DNA of 64,000 nt from Branchiibius cervicis (GTDB taxonomy: Bacteria > Actinomycetota > Actinomycetes > Actinomycetales > Dermatophilaceae), in assembly GCF_042661605.1 (NCBI RefSeq), contig NZ_JBHSWJ010000002.1:496001-560000 (forward strand). The letters run 5' to 3'. Position 1 is the stretch's first letter, and each line of letters opens with the position of its first letter. The translations under genes were made by a program, and so were the position numbers. The notes below the pieces were generated by a model. It ran no database searches. It saw only the letters and a program-made list of their open reading frames with translations, and was not told the DNA's origin. This document shows positions 1-9,248 of this stretch, in pieces.

Positions 1-578
1 ACGAGGGCGGTGTCGGAGACGGATTGATCCGGTTGGCAAGCCAATTCGGTGTTTCGGTGCCGGACTTCTGGATGGGTCTACTGCTGATCAGCCTGTTCTC
101 GGCCAAGCTGGGGTGGTTGCCCTCGTCGGGCTACACCGCCATCACCGACGATCCGGTGGACTGGCTCAAGCACGTGATCCTGCCCGGTGCCACGGTCGGT
201 CTGGTCGCGGGTGCGATCATGACGCGGTACGTGCGCTCGGCCGTGCTCGACGTACGGTCCATGTCCTACGTACGCACCGCCAGATCCAAGGGCCTGCCGC
301 CGCGGATGGTCACCTTCCGGCACATCGTGCGCAACGCGCTCATCCCGATCGTCACCATCACGGGTATCCAACTGGCGACCATTCTCGGTGGCGTACTGGT
401 GGTGGAGGTCGTCTTCGCCTGGCCCGGACTGGGCAACCTGGTGTACACGGCGGTACAGAACCGCGACTACCCGCTGATCCAGGGTTCGATCCTGCTGATC
501 GCGGCGATGTTCCTGCTGGTCAACTTCATCGTGGACGTCATCTACGCCCTGGTCGATCCGAGGATCCGTCTGTCATGA
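1..578 (+). CDS. Peptide ABC transporter permease, DppB/OppB type (5' truncated)
   Basis: Inner-membrane permease subunit of a dipeptide/oligopeptide ABC importer; the N-terminal part lies outside the window and the frame is open from base 3. Visible are hydrophobic segments (FWMGLLLISLFSAKLGWLP, MFLLVNFIVDVIYALVDPR) and the EAA-like cytoplasmic loop (YVRTARSKGLP...FRHIVRNALIPIVT) that docks on the ATPase, then VVEVVFAWPGLGNLV, all standard for the DppB family. The stop overlaps the next permease by ATGA, so translation is probably coupled. The periplasmic binding protein is not in the window, so the substrate (peptide, nickel or other) cannot be fixed. Confidence 0.9.
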   Translation, partial: EGGVGDGLIRLASQFGVSVPDFWMGLLLISLFSAKLGWLPSSGYTAITDDPVDWLKHVILPGATVGLVAGAIMTRYVRSAVLDVRSMSYVRTARSKGLPPRMVTFRHIVRNALIPIVTITGIQLATILGGVLVVEVVFAWPGLGNLVYTAVQNRDYPLIQGSILLIAAMFLLVNFIVDVIYALVDPRIRLS

Positions 579-1495
579 CCTTCAGCCCCCTAGAGGTCGG
601 GCCGGTCGAGCCCGAGGACGACGTGGTCGAGGAGGATTTGCGGATCCCCGCCTGGCGGCTGCTGATCGGCAACCCGATCACGTTGATCAGCGTCCTGGTG
701 CTGGTGGCGGTCGTGATCATCGCCGTCATCGGTCAGTGGATCGCGCCGTACGGGATCAACGAGATCGATGTGCCGCGGGCGCTGCAGGGACCGTCCGGCG
801 CGCACTGGCTGGGCACCGACGACCTGGGTCGCGACATCTTCTCGCGGATCCTGGTCGCAACCCGCGTGTCCATCCAAGTCGCTGTCGTATCAGTGCTTTT
901 CGCGTTCGTGATCGGGGTGACCCTGGGCATTGTGTCGGGCTACGTCGGTGGCTGGGTCGATGCGGTGCTGATGCGGATCGTGGACGTGATGTTCGCCTTC
1001 CCGGTGATCCTGCTGGCCCTGGCCATCATCGCGATCCTCGGTCCGAGCGTGGCCAGCACCACCCTGGCGATCGGGGTGGTCTACACCCCGATCTTCGCGC
1101 GGGTCGCGCGCGCCAGCACCCTGTCCGCGCGCACGGAGACGTTCGTGCAGGTGTCCCAGACGATGGGCACTCCGACGTGGCGGATCCTGTTGAAGCGGAT
1201 CCTGCCCAACATCGCGGCTCCGTTGATGGTGCAGACGTCACTGTCGCTGGCCTTCGCCATCCTGTCCGAAGCCGCCCTGTCGTTCCTGGGTCTCGGAGTG
1301 CAGCCGCCGCAACCCTCGTGGGGCCGGATGCTCTACGACGCACAGGGATTCGTCGGTCAGGCGTGGTGGATGAGCGTCTTCCCCGGCGCCGCGATCTTCA
1401 TCACCGTCCTGGCGTTCAACCTCGTCGGTGACGGTCTGCGGGACGTCATGGATCCCAAGCAACGCTCGATCATGGAAGCGAGGAAGCGCCGATGA
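575..1495 (+). CDS. Peptide ABC transporter permease, DppC/OppC type
   Basis: Second permease, 306 aa. A cytoplasmic N-terminus of about 35 acidic residues precedes the first membrane helix (ITLISVLVLVAVVIIAVIG), then the family motif HWLGTDDLGRDIFSRI near residue 85. The BPD_transp_1 domain follows with an EAA loop (VSQTMGTPTWRILLKRILPNI) and a conserved C-terminal stretch (SEAALSFLGLGVQPPQPSWGRML). The ATG start lies within the stop of the upstream permease and the gene ends with an ATGA overlap into the ATPase, so the three form one operon. It pairs with the upstream permease to form the membrane pore. Confidence 0.93.
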   Translation: MTFSPLEVGPVEPEDDVVEEDLRIPAWRLLIGNPITLISVLVLVAVVIIAVIGQWIAPYGINEIDVPRALQGPSGAHWLGTDDLGRDIFSRILVATRVSIQVAVVSVLFAFVIGVTLGIVSGYVGGWVDAVLMRIVDVMFAFPVILLALAIIAILGPSVASTTLAIGVVYTPIFARVARASTLSARTETFVQVSQTMGTPTWRILLKRILPNIAAPLMVQTSLSLAFAILSEAALSFLGLGVQPPQPSWGRMLYDAQGFVGQAWWMSVFPGAAIFITVLAFNLVGDGLRDVMDPKQRSIMEARKRR

Positions 1496-3078
1496 GCGAG
1501 GTGGTCCTCGACGTCCGTGACCTCAAGGTCGCGATCGGCCGACGGGAGATCGTGCACGGCGTGTCGTTCGCGGTCCAGAAGGGCCAGACGCTCGGCATCG
1601 TGGGAGAGTCCGGATCCGGTAAGTCGCTGACCGTGCTGGCCGCCACCGGTCTGCTCGATGCTCCGGCCTCCCGGGTGACCGGCTCGAGCAAACTGTCCGG
1701 GCAGGAGTTGGTGGGTGCCTCGCCGGCGGCGCTGCGGGCGGTGCACGGCAACACGGTCGGTTTCGTCTTCCAGGATCCGGCCACCTCGCTCAACCCGCTG
1801 CTCACCCTGGAGCGGCAGATCACCGAGCCGATCGAGGTGCACCGGCACGCCAGTCGCCGAGAGGCTCGTGCGCGAGCACTGGAGCTGCTCGAAGCGGTAG
1901 GGATCCCGAAGCCGGAGGCCCGGCTCTCGGCGTACCCGCACCAATTGTCCGGCGGCCAGCGCCAGCGGGTGATGATCGCCATCGCGCTGGCCAACGACCC
2001 CGAGCTGTTGATCGCCGACGAGCCCACGACGGCACTGGATGTGACCACCCAGGCCCAGATCATCGACCTGGTCAAGGACCTGCAGCAACGCACCGGGACC
2101 GCCGTCGTCTGGATCAGTCACGACCTGGGCGTGATCAGCCGCGTCGCGGAGGACGTGTTGGTGTTGCGCCACGGCGACGCGATCGAGCACCGCCCGATCC
2201 TGGAACTGCTCGACGATCCCAGCGACGCCTACACCCAGGAGTTGCTGCAAGCACGGCCCGTCATCGGCAAACACCATCCGGCGCCGGCGGATCCGGAGCA
2301 ACCGGTGGTGCTGGAGGTGTCCGGACTCGACGTGCGGTTCTCCGTGAGTACGCCGAGCGGCAAGGAAGAAGTGCACGCGGTCGACGACGTGTCGTTCACC
2401 CTGCGACGCGGGCACACCCTCGGCATCGTAGGGGAGTCCGGCTCGGGTAAATCCACCATCGCCAACGCGCTGACCGGCATCGTTGCGGCGGACGCGGGAT
2501 CGGCCGTCCTGGAGGGCGACGAGCTGTTGGGCAAGCGGCGTTCCCGTCAGGTACGCCGCAAGCTGGCCATGGTCTTCCAGGATCCGTTCTCGTCACTGGA
2601 TCCCAAAGCGCGCGTGCAGGATTCGATCGCCGAGCCGCTGATCGTGCACGGCCTGCACAAGGGTTCTCGCGACGAGCGGATCCGCGAATTACTGGGTCTG
2701 GTGGAGCTGCCAGCGCAGATGGCGCAGCGCTACCCGCACGAGCTGTCCGGCGGGCAGCGCCAGCGGGTTTCGATCGCTCGGGCGCTGGCGCTGGAGCCCT
2801 CGGTGATGATCCTGGACGAAGCGACCGCGTCACTGGACGTGTCGATCCAGGCCAAGGTCCTGGCGTTGCTCACCCGGTTGCAGGTCGACCTCGGCTTGAC
2901 GTACCTGTTCATCGCGCACGATCTGGCCATCGTGCAACAGATGAGCCACGACGTGCTGGTGCTGCAGAACGGCAAGACACAGGAATACCGTTCCGCGGCG
3001 GAGCTTTTCGACGCGCCCGAGTCGGACTACACCCGGACGCTGCTGGACGCCGTACTGCCGGAGCGCCCGGTCGGCTGA
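1492..3078 (+). CDS. Fused double ATP-binding protein of the peptide ABC importer (DppD-DppF type)
   Basis: 528-aa cytoplasmic protein with two complete ABC ATPase domains in tandem. Domain 1: Walker A GESGSGKS near residue 37, signature LSGGQRQRVMIA, Walker B LLIADEPTTALD. Domain 2: Walker A GESGSGKST near residue 310, signature LSGGQRQRVSIARAL, Walker B VMILDEATASLD. In most bacteria these are separate D and F subunits; the fusion is common in actinobacteria and lets one chain supply both nucleotide-binding halves. The ATG start overlaps the permease stop. The gene ends 6 bp from the convergent yajQ-like gene, with no clear terminator between them. Confidence 0.93.
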   Translation: MSEVVLDVRDLKVAIGRREIVHGVSFAVQKGQTLGIVGESGSGKSLTVLAATGLLDAPASRVTGSSKLSGQELVGASPAALRAVHGNTVGFVFQDPATSLNPLLTLERQITEPIEVHRHASRREARARALELLEAVGIPKPEARLSAYPHQLSGGQRQRVMIAIALANDPELLIADEPTTALDVTTQAQIIDLVKDLQQRTGTAVVWISHDLGVISRVAEDVLVLRHGDAIEHRPILELLDDPSDAYTQELLQARPVIGKHHPAPADPEQPVVLEVSGLDVRFSVSTPSGKEEVHAVDDVSFTLRRGHTLGIVGESGSGKSTIANALTGIVAADAGSAVLEGDELLGKRRSRQVRRKLAMVFQDPFSSLDPKARVQDSIAEPLIVHGLHKGSRDERIRELLGLVELPAQMAQRYPHELSGGQRQRVSIARALALEPSVMILDEATASLDVSIQAKVLALLTRLQVDLGLTYLFIAHDLAIVQQMSHDVLVLQNGKTQEYRSAAELFDAPESDYTRTLLDAVLPERPVG

Positions 3079-3084
3079 CAGCGG

Positions 3085-3582
3085 TTACCGGTAGTTGGTG
3101 AACTGCAACGCCACGTCCAGATCCGCGGCCTTCAGGAGGCGCTGCACTTCCTGCAGGTCGTCCCGCGACTTGGAGGTGACCCGCAGTTCGTCACCCTCGA
3201 TGCGGGCCTTGACCGACTTGGGGCCTTCGTCGCGGATGATCTTGGAGATCTTCTTGGCGTCCTCCTGGCTGATGCCCTCCTTGAGGGCCGCTTCGAGCCG
3301 GTACTCCTTGCCGGACAGCTTCGGCTCCCCGTCGTTGGACAGGTCCAGGACCTTCAGGGACACACCGCGCTTGATCAGCTTGCTCTGCAACACGTCCAGG
3401 ACCGCAAGAGTGCGTTCCTCGCTGTTGGCCTTCATCAAGATCTTCTCCCCGGACAGGCTGACCTCGGCGTCGACACCTTTGAAGTCGTACCGAGTGCTGA
3501 TCTCCTTCGCCGCTTGGTTGACGGCGTTGTTGATCTCCTGGCTGTCCAGCTTGCTGACGATGTCGAACGAGGAATCGGCCAT
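3085..3582 (-). CDS. YajQ family nucleotide-binding protein
   Basis: 165-aa cytoplasmic protein beginning MADSSFDIVSKLD and continuing QEINNAVNQAAKEISTRYDF, the conserved start of the YajQ/DUF520 family. It ends LDVALQFTNYR, also the family ending. Some members bind cyclic di-GMP and act on transcription; others have no proven function, so the role is not fixed here. The start was chosen at 3582 because AAAGGAG lies just upstream; a longer frame reaches 3660 but its extra residues are not family-like. Monocistronic; tRNA-Tyr starts about 107 bp away on the other strand. Confidence 0.92.
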   Translation of the reverse strand: MADSSFDIVSKLDSQEINNAVNQAAKEISTRYDFKGVDAEVSLSGEKILMKANSEERTLAVLDVLQSKLIKRGVSLKVLDLSNDGEPKLSGKEYRLEAALKEGISQEDAKKISKIIRDEGPKSVKARIEGDELRVTSKSRDDLQEVQRLLKAADLDVALQFTNYR

Positions 3583-3688
3583 GGTGTGCGCTCCTTTGCT
3601 ACCGGTCGGGTCTGCCCTCAGTATCCCGCGACGGGAGGATTCGCTCCGACCCGGCGTCACTTGTTATCCTCGGTCCCGCGTCCATCGC

Positions 3689-3772
3689 GCCAGGTTGCCC
3701 GAGCGGCCAATGGGAGCGGACTGTAAATCCGTCGCGAAAGCTACGAAGGTTCGAATCCTTCACCTGGCACCA
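3689..3772 (+). tRNA. tRNA-Tyr (anticodon GTA)
   Basis: Acceptor GCCAGGT pairs with ACCTGGC. The anticodon loop CTGTAAA gives GTA (Tyr). There is a long variable arm (class II tRNA, as expected for bacterial Tyr), a TTCGAAT T-loop, and the CCA end is encoded (3770-3772). Confidence 0.95.
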
Positions 3773-3780
3773 GACGCAGC

Positions 3781-3812
3781 AAGGCCCGGCCACCAAGAGG
3801 TGGCCGGGCCTT
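3781..3812. terminator. Hairpin terminator between tRNA-Tyr and the convergent fadE5-like gene
   Basis: AAGGCCCGGCCACC pairs with GGTGGCCGGGCCTT around a short AAGA loop. It lies 9 bp after the tRNA and 15 bp from the stop of the convergent gene, so it can serve both strands. Confidence 0.8.
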
Positions 3813-3826
3813 CGTCGTGCTCCGCG

Positions 3827-5761
3827 CTAGTTCCGCACGATCGGCGCCACGATCAACTGTTCGGGTACGCCGAGTGCCCGGGTCAACGTGTCGACCTCCG
3901 GCCGCAGGGCCTGGCACAGGTCGTTGACGGTCGCGGTCACCAACCGGGATCGCTTGTCGGTCAGGCGGCCGTGCTCGAGGAACCATCCCTTGTCGGTCTC
4001 GATGGAGGACAGCGCGTACAGGTCGATCACCTTGCTGAGCATGTCGCGGGCCGGTCCTTGCGGCATGTCCTGCCATGCGGCGGTCGCTTCGGTGAGGATG
4101 AACTCCTCGATATAGGCGCGGGCCGCGGCCAGCACGTGGTCCTGAGCGTTGTTGAACAGCTCGAAGGCGTTCTCGCGGGTTGCCCGGCGCAGCCGCATCC
4201 CGACCGTCTCCAGGAGGTGGTCGGCGCGCTCGCGGAACATCCACAACTGCCACCCGCGGTTGTCCAGCGCCGTCTCGTCGTTGCGAGGGGTGACGGCATC
4301 GACCAGCTTCTGCAGTCCCGCCCGCCCGGCTGTTTTCTCCACGAGGGTGTTTCCGACCTGCCGGGTGATCAGCCCGACCAGATCGGCCGCGTCCAAGTCC
4401 GAGAACGTCTCTTTGTACTCGGTGAGCAAACCCTTGGCGACCAGTTGCAACAGCACGGTGTTGTCGCCCTCGAAGGTGGCGAAGACATCGGTGTCGGCGC
4501 GCATCTGGCCCAGTTCGTTCTCGCTGATGTAGCCCGCACCGCCGCACGCCTCACGGCAGGTCTGGATGGTGTCGATGGCATGCCAGGTGCTCAGCGCCTT
4601 CATCCCGGCCACCAGGCCCTCCAGCTCGCGCTGGCCCTGCTCGTCGGGTTGCGCGCCTTCACCCTGCAGGGCCTGCAAGCGAGAAGTCAGCTCGTTCTGC
4701 GCGAAGGACAGCGCATACGAGCGGGCGAGGCGGGGGAACAGTTTGCGTTGGTGGGCAAGGTAATCCAGGATCACGTTCTCCTGCTCACCACTCGGCGCCT
4801 CGAACTGCCGACGCCGCGTGCCGTAACGCAACGCGATCACCAGGGCCTTCTTCGCCGAGGCCGCGGCGCCGCCGCCAACGCATACCCGGCCGCGCACCAG
4901 CGTGCCCAGCATGGTGAAGAACCGCTTGTTCTCGCCCTTGATCGGCGAGGTGTAGCTGCCGTCCGCGGCGACGTCGCCGTAGGCGTTCAGCAGGTTCTCG
5001 CGGGGCACCCGGACCTGATCGAAGAGGAACGTCCCGTTGTCCACGCCGGGCAGGCCGGCCTTCGGGCCGTTGTCGCCGATCGTCACGCCGGGCAACGGTC
5101 TACCGTCACCGTCGCGCACGGACACCAGGACGGCGTGCACGCCCTGAGCGCCCGCCGGCACGACCAACTGGGCGAAGACGACTGCCATCTGCGCATCCCG
5201 CGCCGCGTTGCCGATGTAGGTCTTGATCGAACTGGGCGTGGGGGAGTGCAGGACGAAATCGCCGGCGTCGACGTCGTAGGTCAGCGTCGTTTCCAGTCGC
5301 TGCACGTTGGAGCCGTGGCCCTCCTCGGTCATCGCGAACGACCCCAGCAGCTTGCCGGTCATGATGTCTTCCAGGTACGCCGCGTGGTGGCGCTGGGTGC
5401 CCAGCCGCTGGACCGCGCCGCCGAAGAGCCCGAACTGAACCCCGGTCTTCACCGTCAAGGACAGGTCGCCGTACGCCTGCATCTCGAACAGAACGCACGA
5501 TGCGCCGTAGTCGTACTCGCCGCCGTACTCGGTCAGGAATCCCACTCGGCCGTAACCTTTTTCGGCAAGTGACAGTAACTGTCGGGTCACTCGGGCACGA
5601 TTCTCCTCGATCGACCGTCCCGGCTCGGCCAGGACCATCTGCGGCTCGATCTCAGCACGGAAGCGGTCGCGCAATTCGCGCCACGGCCCGTCCAGCAGGG
5701 CACGCAGTTCGTCGGCGCGGGCGTCGGCGGGCGCAGCGGTCTCGGTCAGGGTGCTCGACAT
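3827..5761 (-). CDS. Acyl-CoA dehydrogenase/oxidase family protein, FadE5-like
   Basis: 644-aa flavoprotein of the large acyl-CoA dehydrogenase class (ordinary members are about 380 aa). FAD-domain motifs: FAMTEEGHGSNV near residue 155 (substrate and FAD binding), YIGNAARDAQMAVVFAQL, GVDNGTFLFDQVRVPRENLL; then the helical C-terminal domain with CREACGGAGYISENELGQMRADTDVFATFEGDNTVLLQ. It would catalyse the first dehydrogenation of acyl-CoA beta-oxidation. The length and the neighbours (divergent thiolase, FabG4-like and HtdX-like genes) match mycobacterial fadE5 (Rv0244c) beside fadA2-fabG4-htdX. Start at 5761: GAGAGGG lies upstream; 12 extra in-frame residues are possible. A TetR regulator lies 47 bp upstream on the same strand. 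Confidence 0.88.
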   Translation of the reverse strand: MSSTLTETAAPADARADELRALLDGPWRELRDRFRAEIEPQMVLAEPGRSIEENRARVTRQLLSLAEKGYGRVGFLTEYGGEYDYGASCVLFEMQAYGDLSLTVKTGVQFGLFGGAVQRLGTQRHHAAYLEDIMTGKLLGSFAMTEEGHGSNVQRLETTLTYDVDAGDFVLHSPTPSSIKTYIGNAARDAQMAVVFAQLVVPAGAQGVHAVLVSVRDGDGRPLPGVTIGDNGPKAGLPGVDNGTFLFDQVRVPRENLLNAYGDVAADGSYTSPIKGENKRFFTMLGTLVRGRVCVGGGAAASAKKALVIALRYGTRRRQFEAPSGEQENVILDYLAHQRKLFPRLARSYALSFAQNELTSRLQALQGEGAQPDEQGQRELEGLVAGMKALSTWHAIDTIQTCREACGGAGYISENELGQMRADTDVFATFEGDNTVLLQLVAKGLLTEYKETFSDLDAADLVGLITRQVGNTLVEKTAGRAGLQKLVDAVTPRNDETALDNRGWQLWMFRERADHLLETVGMRLRRATRENAFELFNNAQDHVLAAARAYIEEFILTEATAAWQDMPQGPARDMLSKVIDLYALSSIETDKGWFLEHGRLTDKRSRLVTATVNDLCQALRPEVDTLTRALGVPEQLIVAPIVRN

Positions 5762-5808
5762 TGATCTACCCTCTCGTATCGCCCACGGGTGATCCATGGG
5801 TCAGCGGT

Positions 5809-6483
5809 TCAGTGCAGGTCCAGGACGCCGCTCAGTCCGACGCTGGCGAACCGGGCCAGGTGCCGTACGACCTCCTCGCGCGGCTGACGCTCGGGGTCGG
5901 CCAGCCAGCGGTCCGCGGCCTCCCGCACGAACCCGACCAGGCCGTGCGCCCAACTGTCAGCGGCGCCGGTGTCCTCGCCGCGGGCCGACAACGCGGTCCG
6001 GAAGATGTCGGTCAGGGAATCCGCGATGGCGTCGGTCAGGCCGATCACCGGGTCGGTCTCCGGCGGCAGGTCGACCAGCGGGCGCCGGGTGACGAAGCGG
6101 TAGACCTCCGGATCCCGTTCGACCAGCGACAGGTAGGACCCGATGACGGCGACCAGGACGTCGTAGGGGTCACCCTCGAAGAGATCGTCGGTGCCGATCT
6201 GGATCCCGCTGGCCGACATGGCTTTGCCGAAGTCGCCCAGGATGATGTCGTCGACGGCCTCGCAGACCGCCAGGTACAGCCCCAGCCGGTCGCCGAGATG
6301 GCGGTAGATCACGGTCTTGGAGGTACCGGCCTCGGCGGCGATCTCGTCCATCCCCACCGTGGCACCGTGAGCCCGGATCGCACGCAGCGCGGCCTCGATG
6401 AGTTCTCGTCGGCGCTCGGCGCGATGCGCCGTCCAACGGGTGTCCCGTCCGTCGGGGCGGGTCGCCGAATCGGTAGTGGACAT
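5809..6483 (-). CDS. TetR family transcriptional regulator
   Basis: 224 aa. The N-terminal helix-turn-helix (RRELIEAALRAIRAHGATVGMDEIAAEAGTSKTVIYRHLGDRLGLYLAV, about residues 25-75) is typical TetR_N; the C-terminal ligand domain is not assigned. It sits upstream of the fadE5-like gene and divergent from the fadA2-like operon, so it probably controls both, perhaps in response to an acyl-CoA; this is inference from position. Start at ATG 6483; an in-frame ATG three codons upstream is possible. The 108-bp divergent gap shows no operator I could define confidently. Confidence 0.88.
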   Translation of the reverse strand: MSTTDSATRPDGRDTRWTAHRAERRRELIEAALRAIRAHGATVGMDEIAAEAGTSKTVIYRHLGDRLGLYLAVCEAVDDIILGDFGKAMSASGIQIGTDDLFEGDPYDVLVAVIGSYLSLVERDPEVYRFVTRRPLVDLPPETDPVIGLTDAIADSLTDIFRTALSARGEDTGAADSWAHGLVGFVREAADRWLADPERQPREEVVRHLARFASVGLSGVLDLH

Positions 6484-6591
6484 GGTGCCCACAGTATCCG
6501 AAACCCGGCGTACCTGCTACTCTCGGTATCGGTAAAAATGCCCCCGGCCACTACGCCCCTCCGGGGCCCGTCCATCATCAGGAGACCTGCG

Positions 6592-7872
6592 ATGAGCAGT
6601 CCACGTGACGTCTATGTCCTCGGCGGCAACCGCCTTCCGTTCGTCCGTTCGGGCGGTAAATACCTCAAGGCGTCCAACCAGGACATGCTGACCGCCGCCA
6701 TCGACGGCCTGGTCGCCCGCTACGGCCTCGGCGGCGAGCAACTCGGCGAGGTCGCGGCGGGCGCGGTCATCAAGCACGCCCGCGACTTCAACCTGACTCG
6801 TGAGTCGGTGCTCGGCTCCCACCTTTCGCCGACCACCCCGGCGTACGACGTGCAGCAGGCCTGCGGCACCGGCCTGGAGACCGCGATCCTGACCGCCAAC
6901 AAGATCGCCCTCGGGCAGATCGACTCGGCGATCGCCGGCGGCTCCGACACCACCTCCGATGCTCCGCTGGCCCTGAACGACGACCTGCGTCGCACCCTGA
7001 TGAAGGCCAACTACGCCAAGTCCACCGGCGACCGGATCAAGGCGCTGACCAAGATCCGCCCCGGCCAGCTGGCTCCGGAGCAACCCAAGAACGCCGAGCC
7101 GCGCACCGGACTGGCGATGGGTGACCACCAGGCGATCACCACCAAGGAGTGGGGCATCACCCGCGAGGCGCAGGACGAGCTGACGGTCAGGAGCCACCAG
7201 AATCTCGCCGCTGCCTACGACCGCGGTTTCTTCGACGACCTGATCACCCCCTACCTGGGGGTCAGCAAGGACAACAACCTGCGTCCCGACACCTCGGTCG
7301 AGAAGCTGGCCAAGCTCAAGCCGGTCTTCGGCAAGGGCGAGGGCGCGACCATGACGGCCGGCAACTCCACCCCGCTGACCGACGGGGCCTCGGCGGTGCT
7401 GCTCGGTTCGAAGGAGTGGGCCGACGAGCACCACATCGAGCCGTTGGCCCGGTTCGTCGACGGAGAGGCTGCCGCGGTCGACTACGTCAACGGCGCCGAG
7501 GGTCTGCTGATGGCCCCGCCCTACGCGATCGCTCGGCTGCTGAAACGCAACAACCTGTCGCTGCAGGACTTCGACTTCTACGAGATCCACGAGGCCTTCG
7601 CCGCCACGGTGTTGTGTCACCTGGCTGCCATGGAGAGCCCGGAGTTCTGCAAGGAGCGCCTGGGTCTCGACGCGCCGCTGGGCTCCATCGATCGCAGCAA
7701 GCTGAACGTCAACGGCTCGTCGCTGGCCGCAGGCCACCCGTTCGCCGCCACCGGCGGCCGCATCGTGGCCACGCTGGCCAAGATGCTGCATGAGAAGGGC
7801 TCCGGCCGCGGGCTGATCTCCATCTGCGCCGCAGGTGGCCAGGGCGTCGTCGCGATTCTGGAGGCAGTGTGA
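6592..7872 (+). CDS. Acetyl-CoA acyltransferase (thiolase), FadA2-like
   Basis: 426-aa cytoplasmic thiolase. The active-site Cys is in VQQACGTGLETA near residue 90. The C-terminal motifs are NVNGSSLAAGHPFAATGGR (His-containing, near 380) and CAAGGQG (second Cys near 415). It cleaves 3-ketoacyl-CoA or condenses acetyl-CoA. The ATG is preceded by CAGGAGA; an open frame extends far upstream over the TetR gene but lacks thiolase sequence. The stop overlaps the FabG4-like start by TGATG. The order thiolase, FabG4-like, HtdX-like mirrors mycobacterial fadA2-fabG4-htdX. Confidence 0.93.
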   Translation: MSSPRDVYVLGGNRLPFVRSGGKYLKASNQDMLTAAIDGLVARYGLGGEQLGEVAAGAVIKHARDFNLTRESVLGSHLSPTTPAYDVQQACGTGLETAILTANKIALGQIDSAIAGGSDTTSDAPLALNDDLRRTLMKANYAKSTGDRIKALTKIRPGQLAPEQPKNAEPRTGLAMGDHQAITTKEWGITREAQDELTVRSHQNLAAAYDRGFFDDLITPYLGVSKDNNLRPDTSVEKLAKLKPVFGKGEGATMTAGNSTPLTDGASAVLLGSKEWADEHHIEPLARFVDGEAAAVDYVNGAEGLLMAPPYAIARLLKRNNLSLQDFDFYEIHEAFAATVLCHLAAMESPEFCKERLGLDAPLGSIDRSKLNVNGSSLAAGHPFAATGGRIVATLAKMLHEKGSGRGLISICAAGGQGVVAILEAV

Positions 7873-9242
7873 TGGCTGACAACTACAGCAACTTCGTCAA
7901 CAAGAACCCGCTCGGCCGGAAGATCGCCGGCACGGTCGGACTGCCCAAGCCGCCGGTGCTGCGCCGTTACGAGCCCGGCCAGGACCTCACCACCGGACCC
8001 GTCGCGATCGGCTCCTTCGACGGCGGCAACATCGCGAAGGCCCTGACCTCGATCGTCGAGTCCTCGGGCGCCGCGGTCCTCACCGCGACCCCCGAGTCAA
8101 CGTACGACAAGGGCTCCCTCGGCGCGGCGGTCTACGACGCCACGGGCATTCGCACCATCGACGACCTGGAGTCGTTCCGGGCGACCTTCGCTCCCGCGGT
8201 CAAGGCGCTGGGCAAGAGCGCCCGCGCGCTGATCATCGCCACGCCGCCGGCCGAGCAGGACGATCCCGAGGCCGCGGCCGCCCAGCAGGCGCTCGAGGGC
8301 ATCATGCGGTCGATCGGCAAGGAACTGCTGCGCGGCGCCACGGCCAACCTGATCTGGCTGTCCCGGGACGCCTTCGACGAGCCCGAGGTGCTCGCCTCGC
8401 CGGTGCGGTTCTTCCTGTCCAGCCGATCGGCGTACGTCGGGGGCCAGCCCCTGCGCGTCGGTGCCGCTCCGGTGCCCGAGGTCGAGGACTGGCGGGTGCC
8501 GCTGAAGGGCGAGGTCGCCGTCGTGACCGGTGCCGCACGCGGCATCGGTGCCAAGATCGCCGAGGTCTTCGCGCGGCAGGGTGCCACGGTCATCGTGGTC
8601 GACATCCCGGCCGCCGGTGAGTCGCTGGCCAAGGTCGCCAACAAGATCGGCGGCGTCGCGCTGCAGTTGGACATCACCGCTCCCGACGCCGGGGCGAAGA
8701 TCGCCGAGGCCGTCGCGCGCAAGGGCGACAAGCTGGCCGCGATCGTGCACAACGCCGGCATCACCCGCGACAAGCTCTTCGTCAACGATGACAAGGATCG
8801 CTGGGGCAGCGTCATCGCGGTCAACATCAAAGCGGAGATGGCGATCAACGCGACGCTGCTCGACCCGTCGCTTCCCGGCGGCCTCAAGGAGGGCGGGCGC
8901 ATCATCGGCGTCGCCTCCACCTCGGGTATCGGCGGCAACCGCGGCCAGGCCAACTACGCGGCCTCCAAGGCCGGCGTCATGGGTCTGGTGCGGGCTGAGG
9001 CTCCTGAGCTGGCACCCCGGCAGATCACCATCAACGCCGTCGCTCCGGGCTTCATCGAGACCGAGATGACCGCCAAGATCCCGTTCGCGACCCGTGAGGT
9101 GGGCCGCCGGATCAACGCCCTCATGCAGGGTGGCCTGCCGGTGGACGTCGCGGAGGCCATCGCCTTCCTCGCTGAGCCGGGTTCGGCCGGGGTGACCGGC
9201 CAGGTGCTGCGGGTGTGCGGTCACTCTCAACTGGGCGCCTGA
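7872..9242 (+). CDS. 3-oxoacyl-ACP/CoA reductase, large FabG4-like SDR
   Basis: 456 aa, almost twice a normal FabG: an N-terminal flavodoxin-like half (about 1-205) precedes a full SDR domain. SDR motifs: TGAARGIGA near residue 220, HNAGIT near 298, catalytic Ser in ASTSGIGGNRGQANYAASKAG with YxxxK near 360, and GFIETEMT. This is the high-molecular-weight FabG layout of mycobacterial FabG4. It reduces 3-ketoacyl thioesters with NAD(P)H or runs in reverse in beta-oxidation. The start codon overlaps the thiolase stop, and the HtdX-like gene starts 6 bp after its end. Confidence 0.92.
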   Translation: MADNYSNFVNKNPLGRKIAGTVGLPKPPVLRRYEPGQDLTTGPVAIGSFDGGNIAKALTSIVESSGAAVLTATPESTYDKGSLGAAVYDATGIRTIDDLESFRATFAPAVKALGKSARALIIATPPAEQDDPEAAAAQQALEGIMRSIGKELLRGATANLIWLSRDAFDEPEVLASPVRFFLSSRSAYVGGQPLRVGAAPVPEVEDWRVPLKGEVAVVTGAARGIGAKIAEVFARQGATVIVVDIPAAGESLAKVANKIGGVALQLDITAPDAGAKIAEAVARKGDKLAAIVHNAGITRDKLFVNDDKDRWGSVIAVNIKAEMAINATLLDPSLPGGLKEGGRIIGVASTSGIGGNRGQANYAASKAGVMGLVRAEAPELAPRQITINAVAPGFIETEMTAKIPFATREVGRRINALMQGGLPVDVAEAIAFLAEPGSAGVTGQVLRVCGHSQLGA

Positions 9243-9248
9243 GCCGGC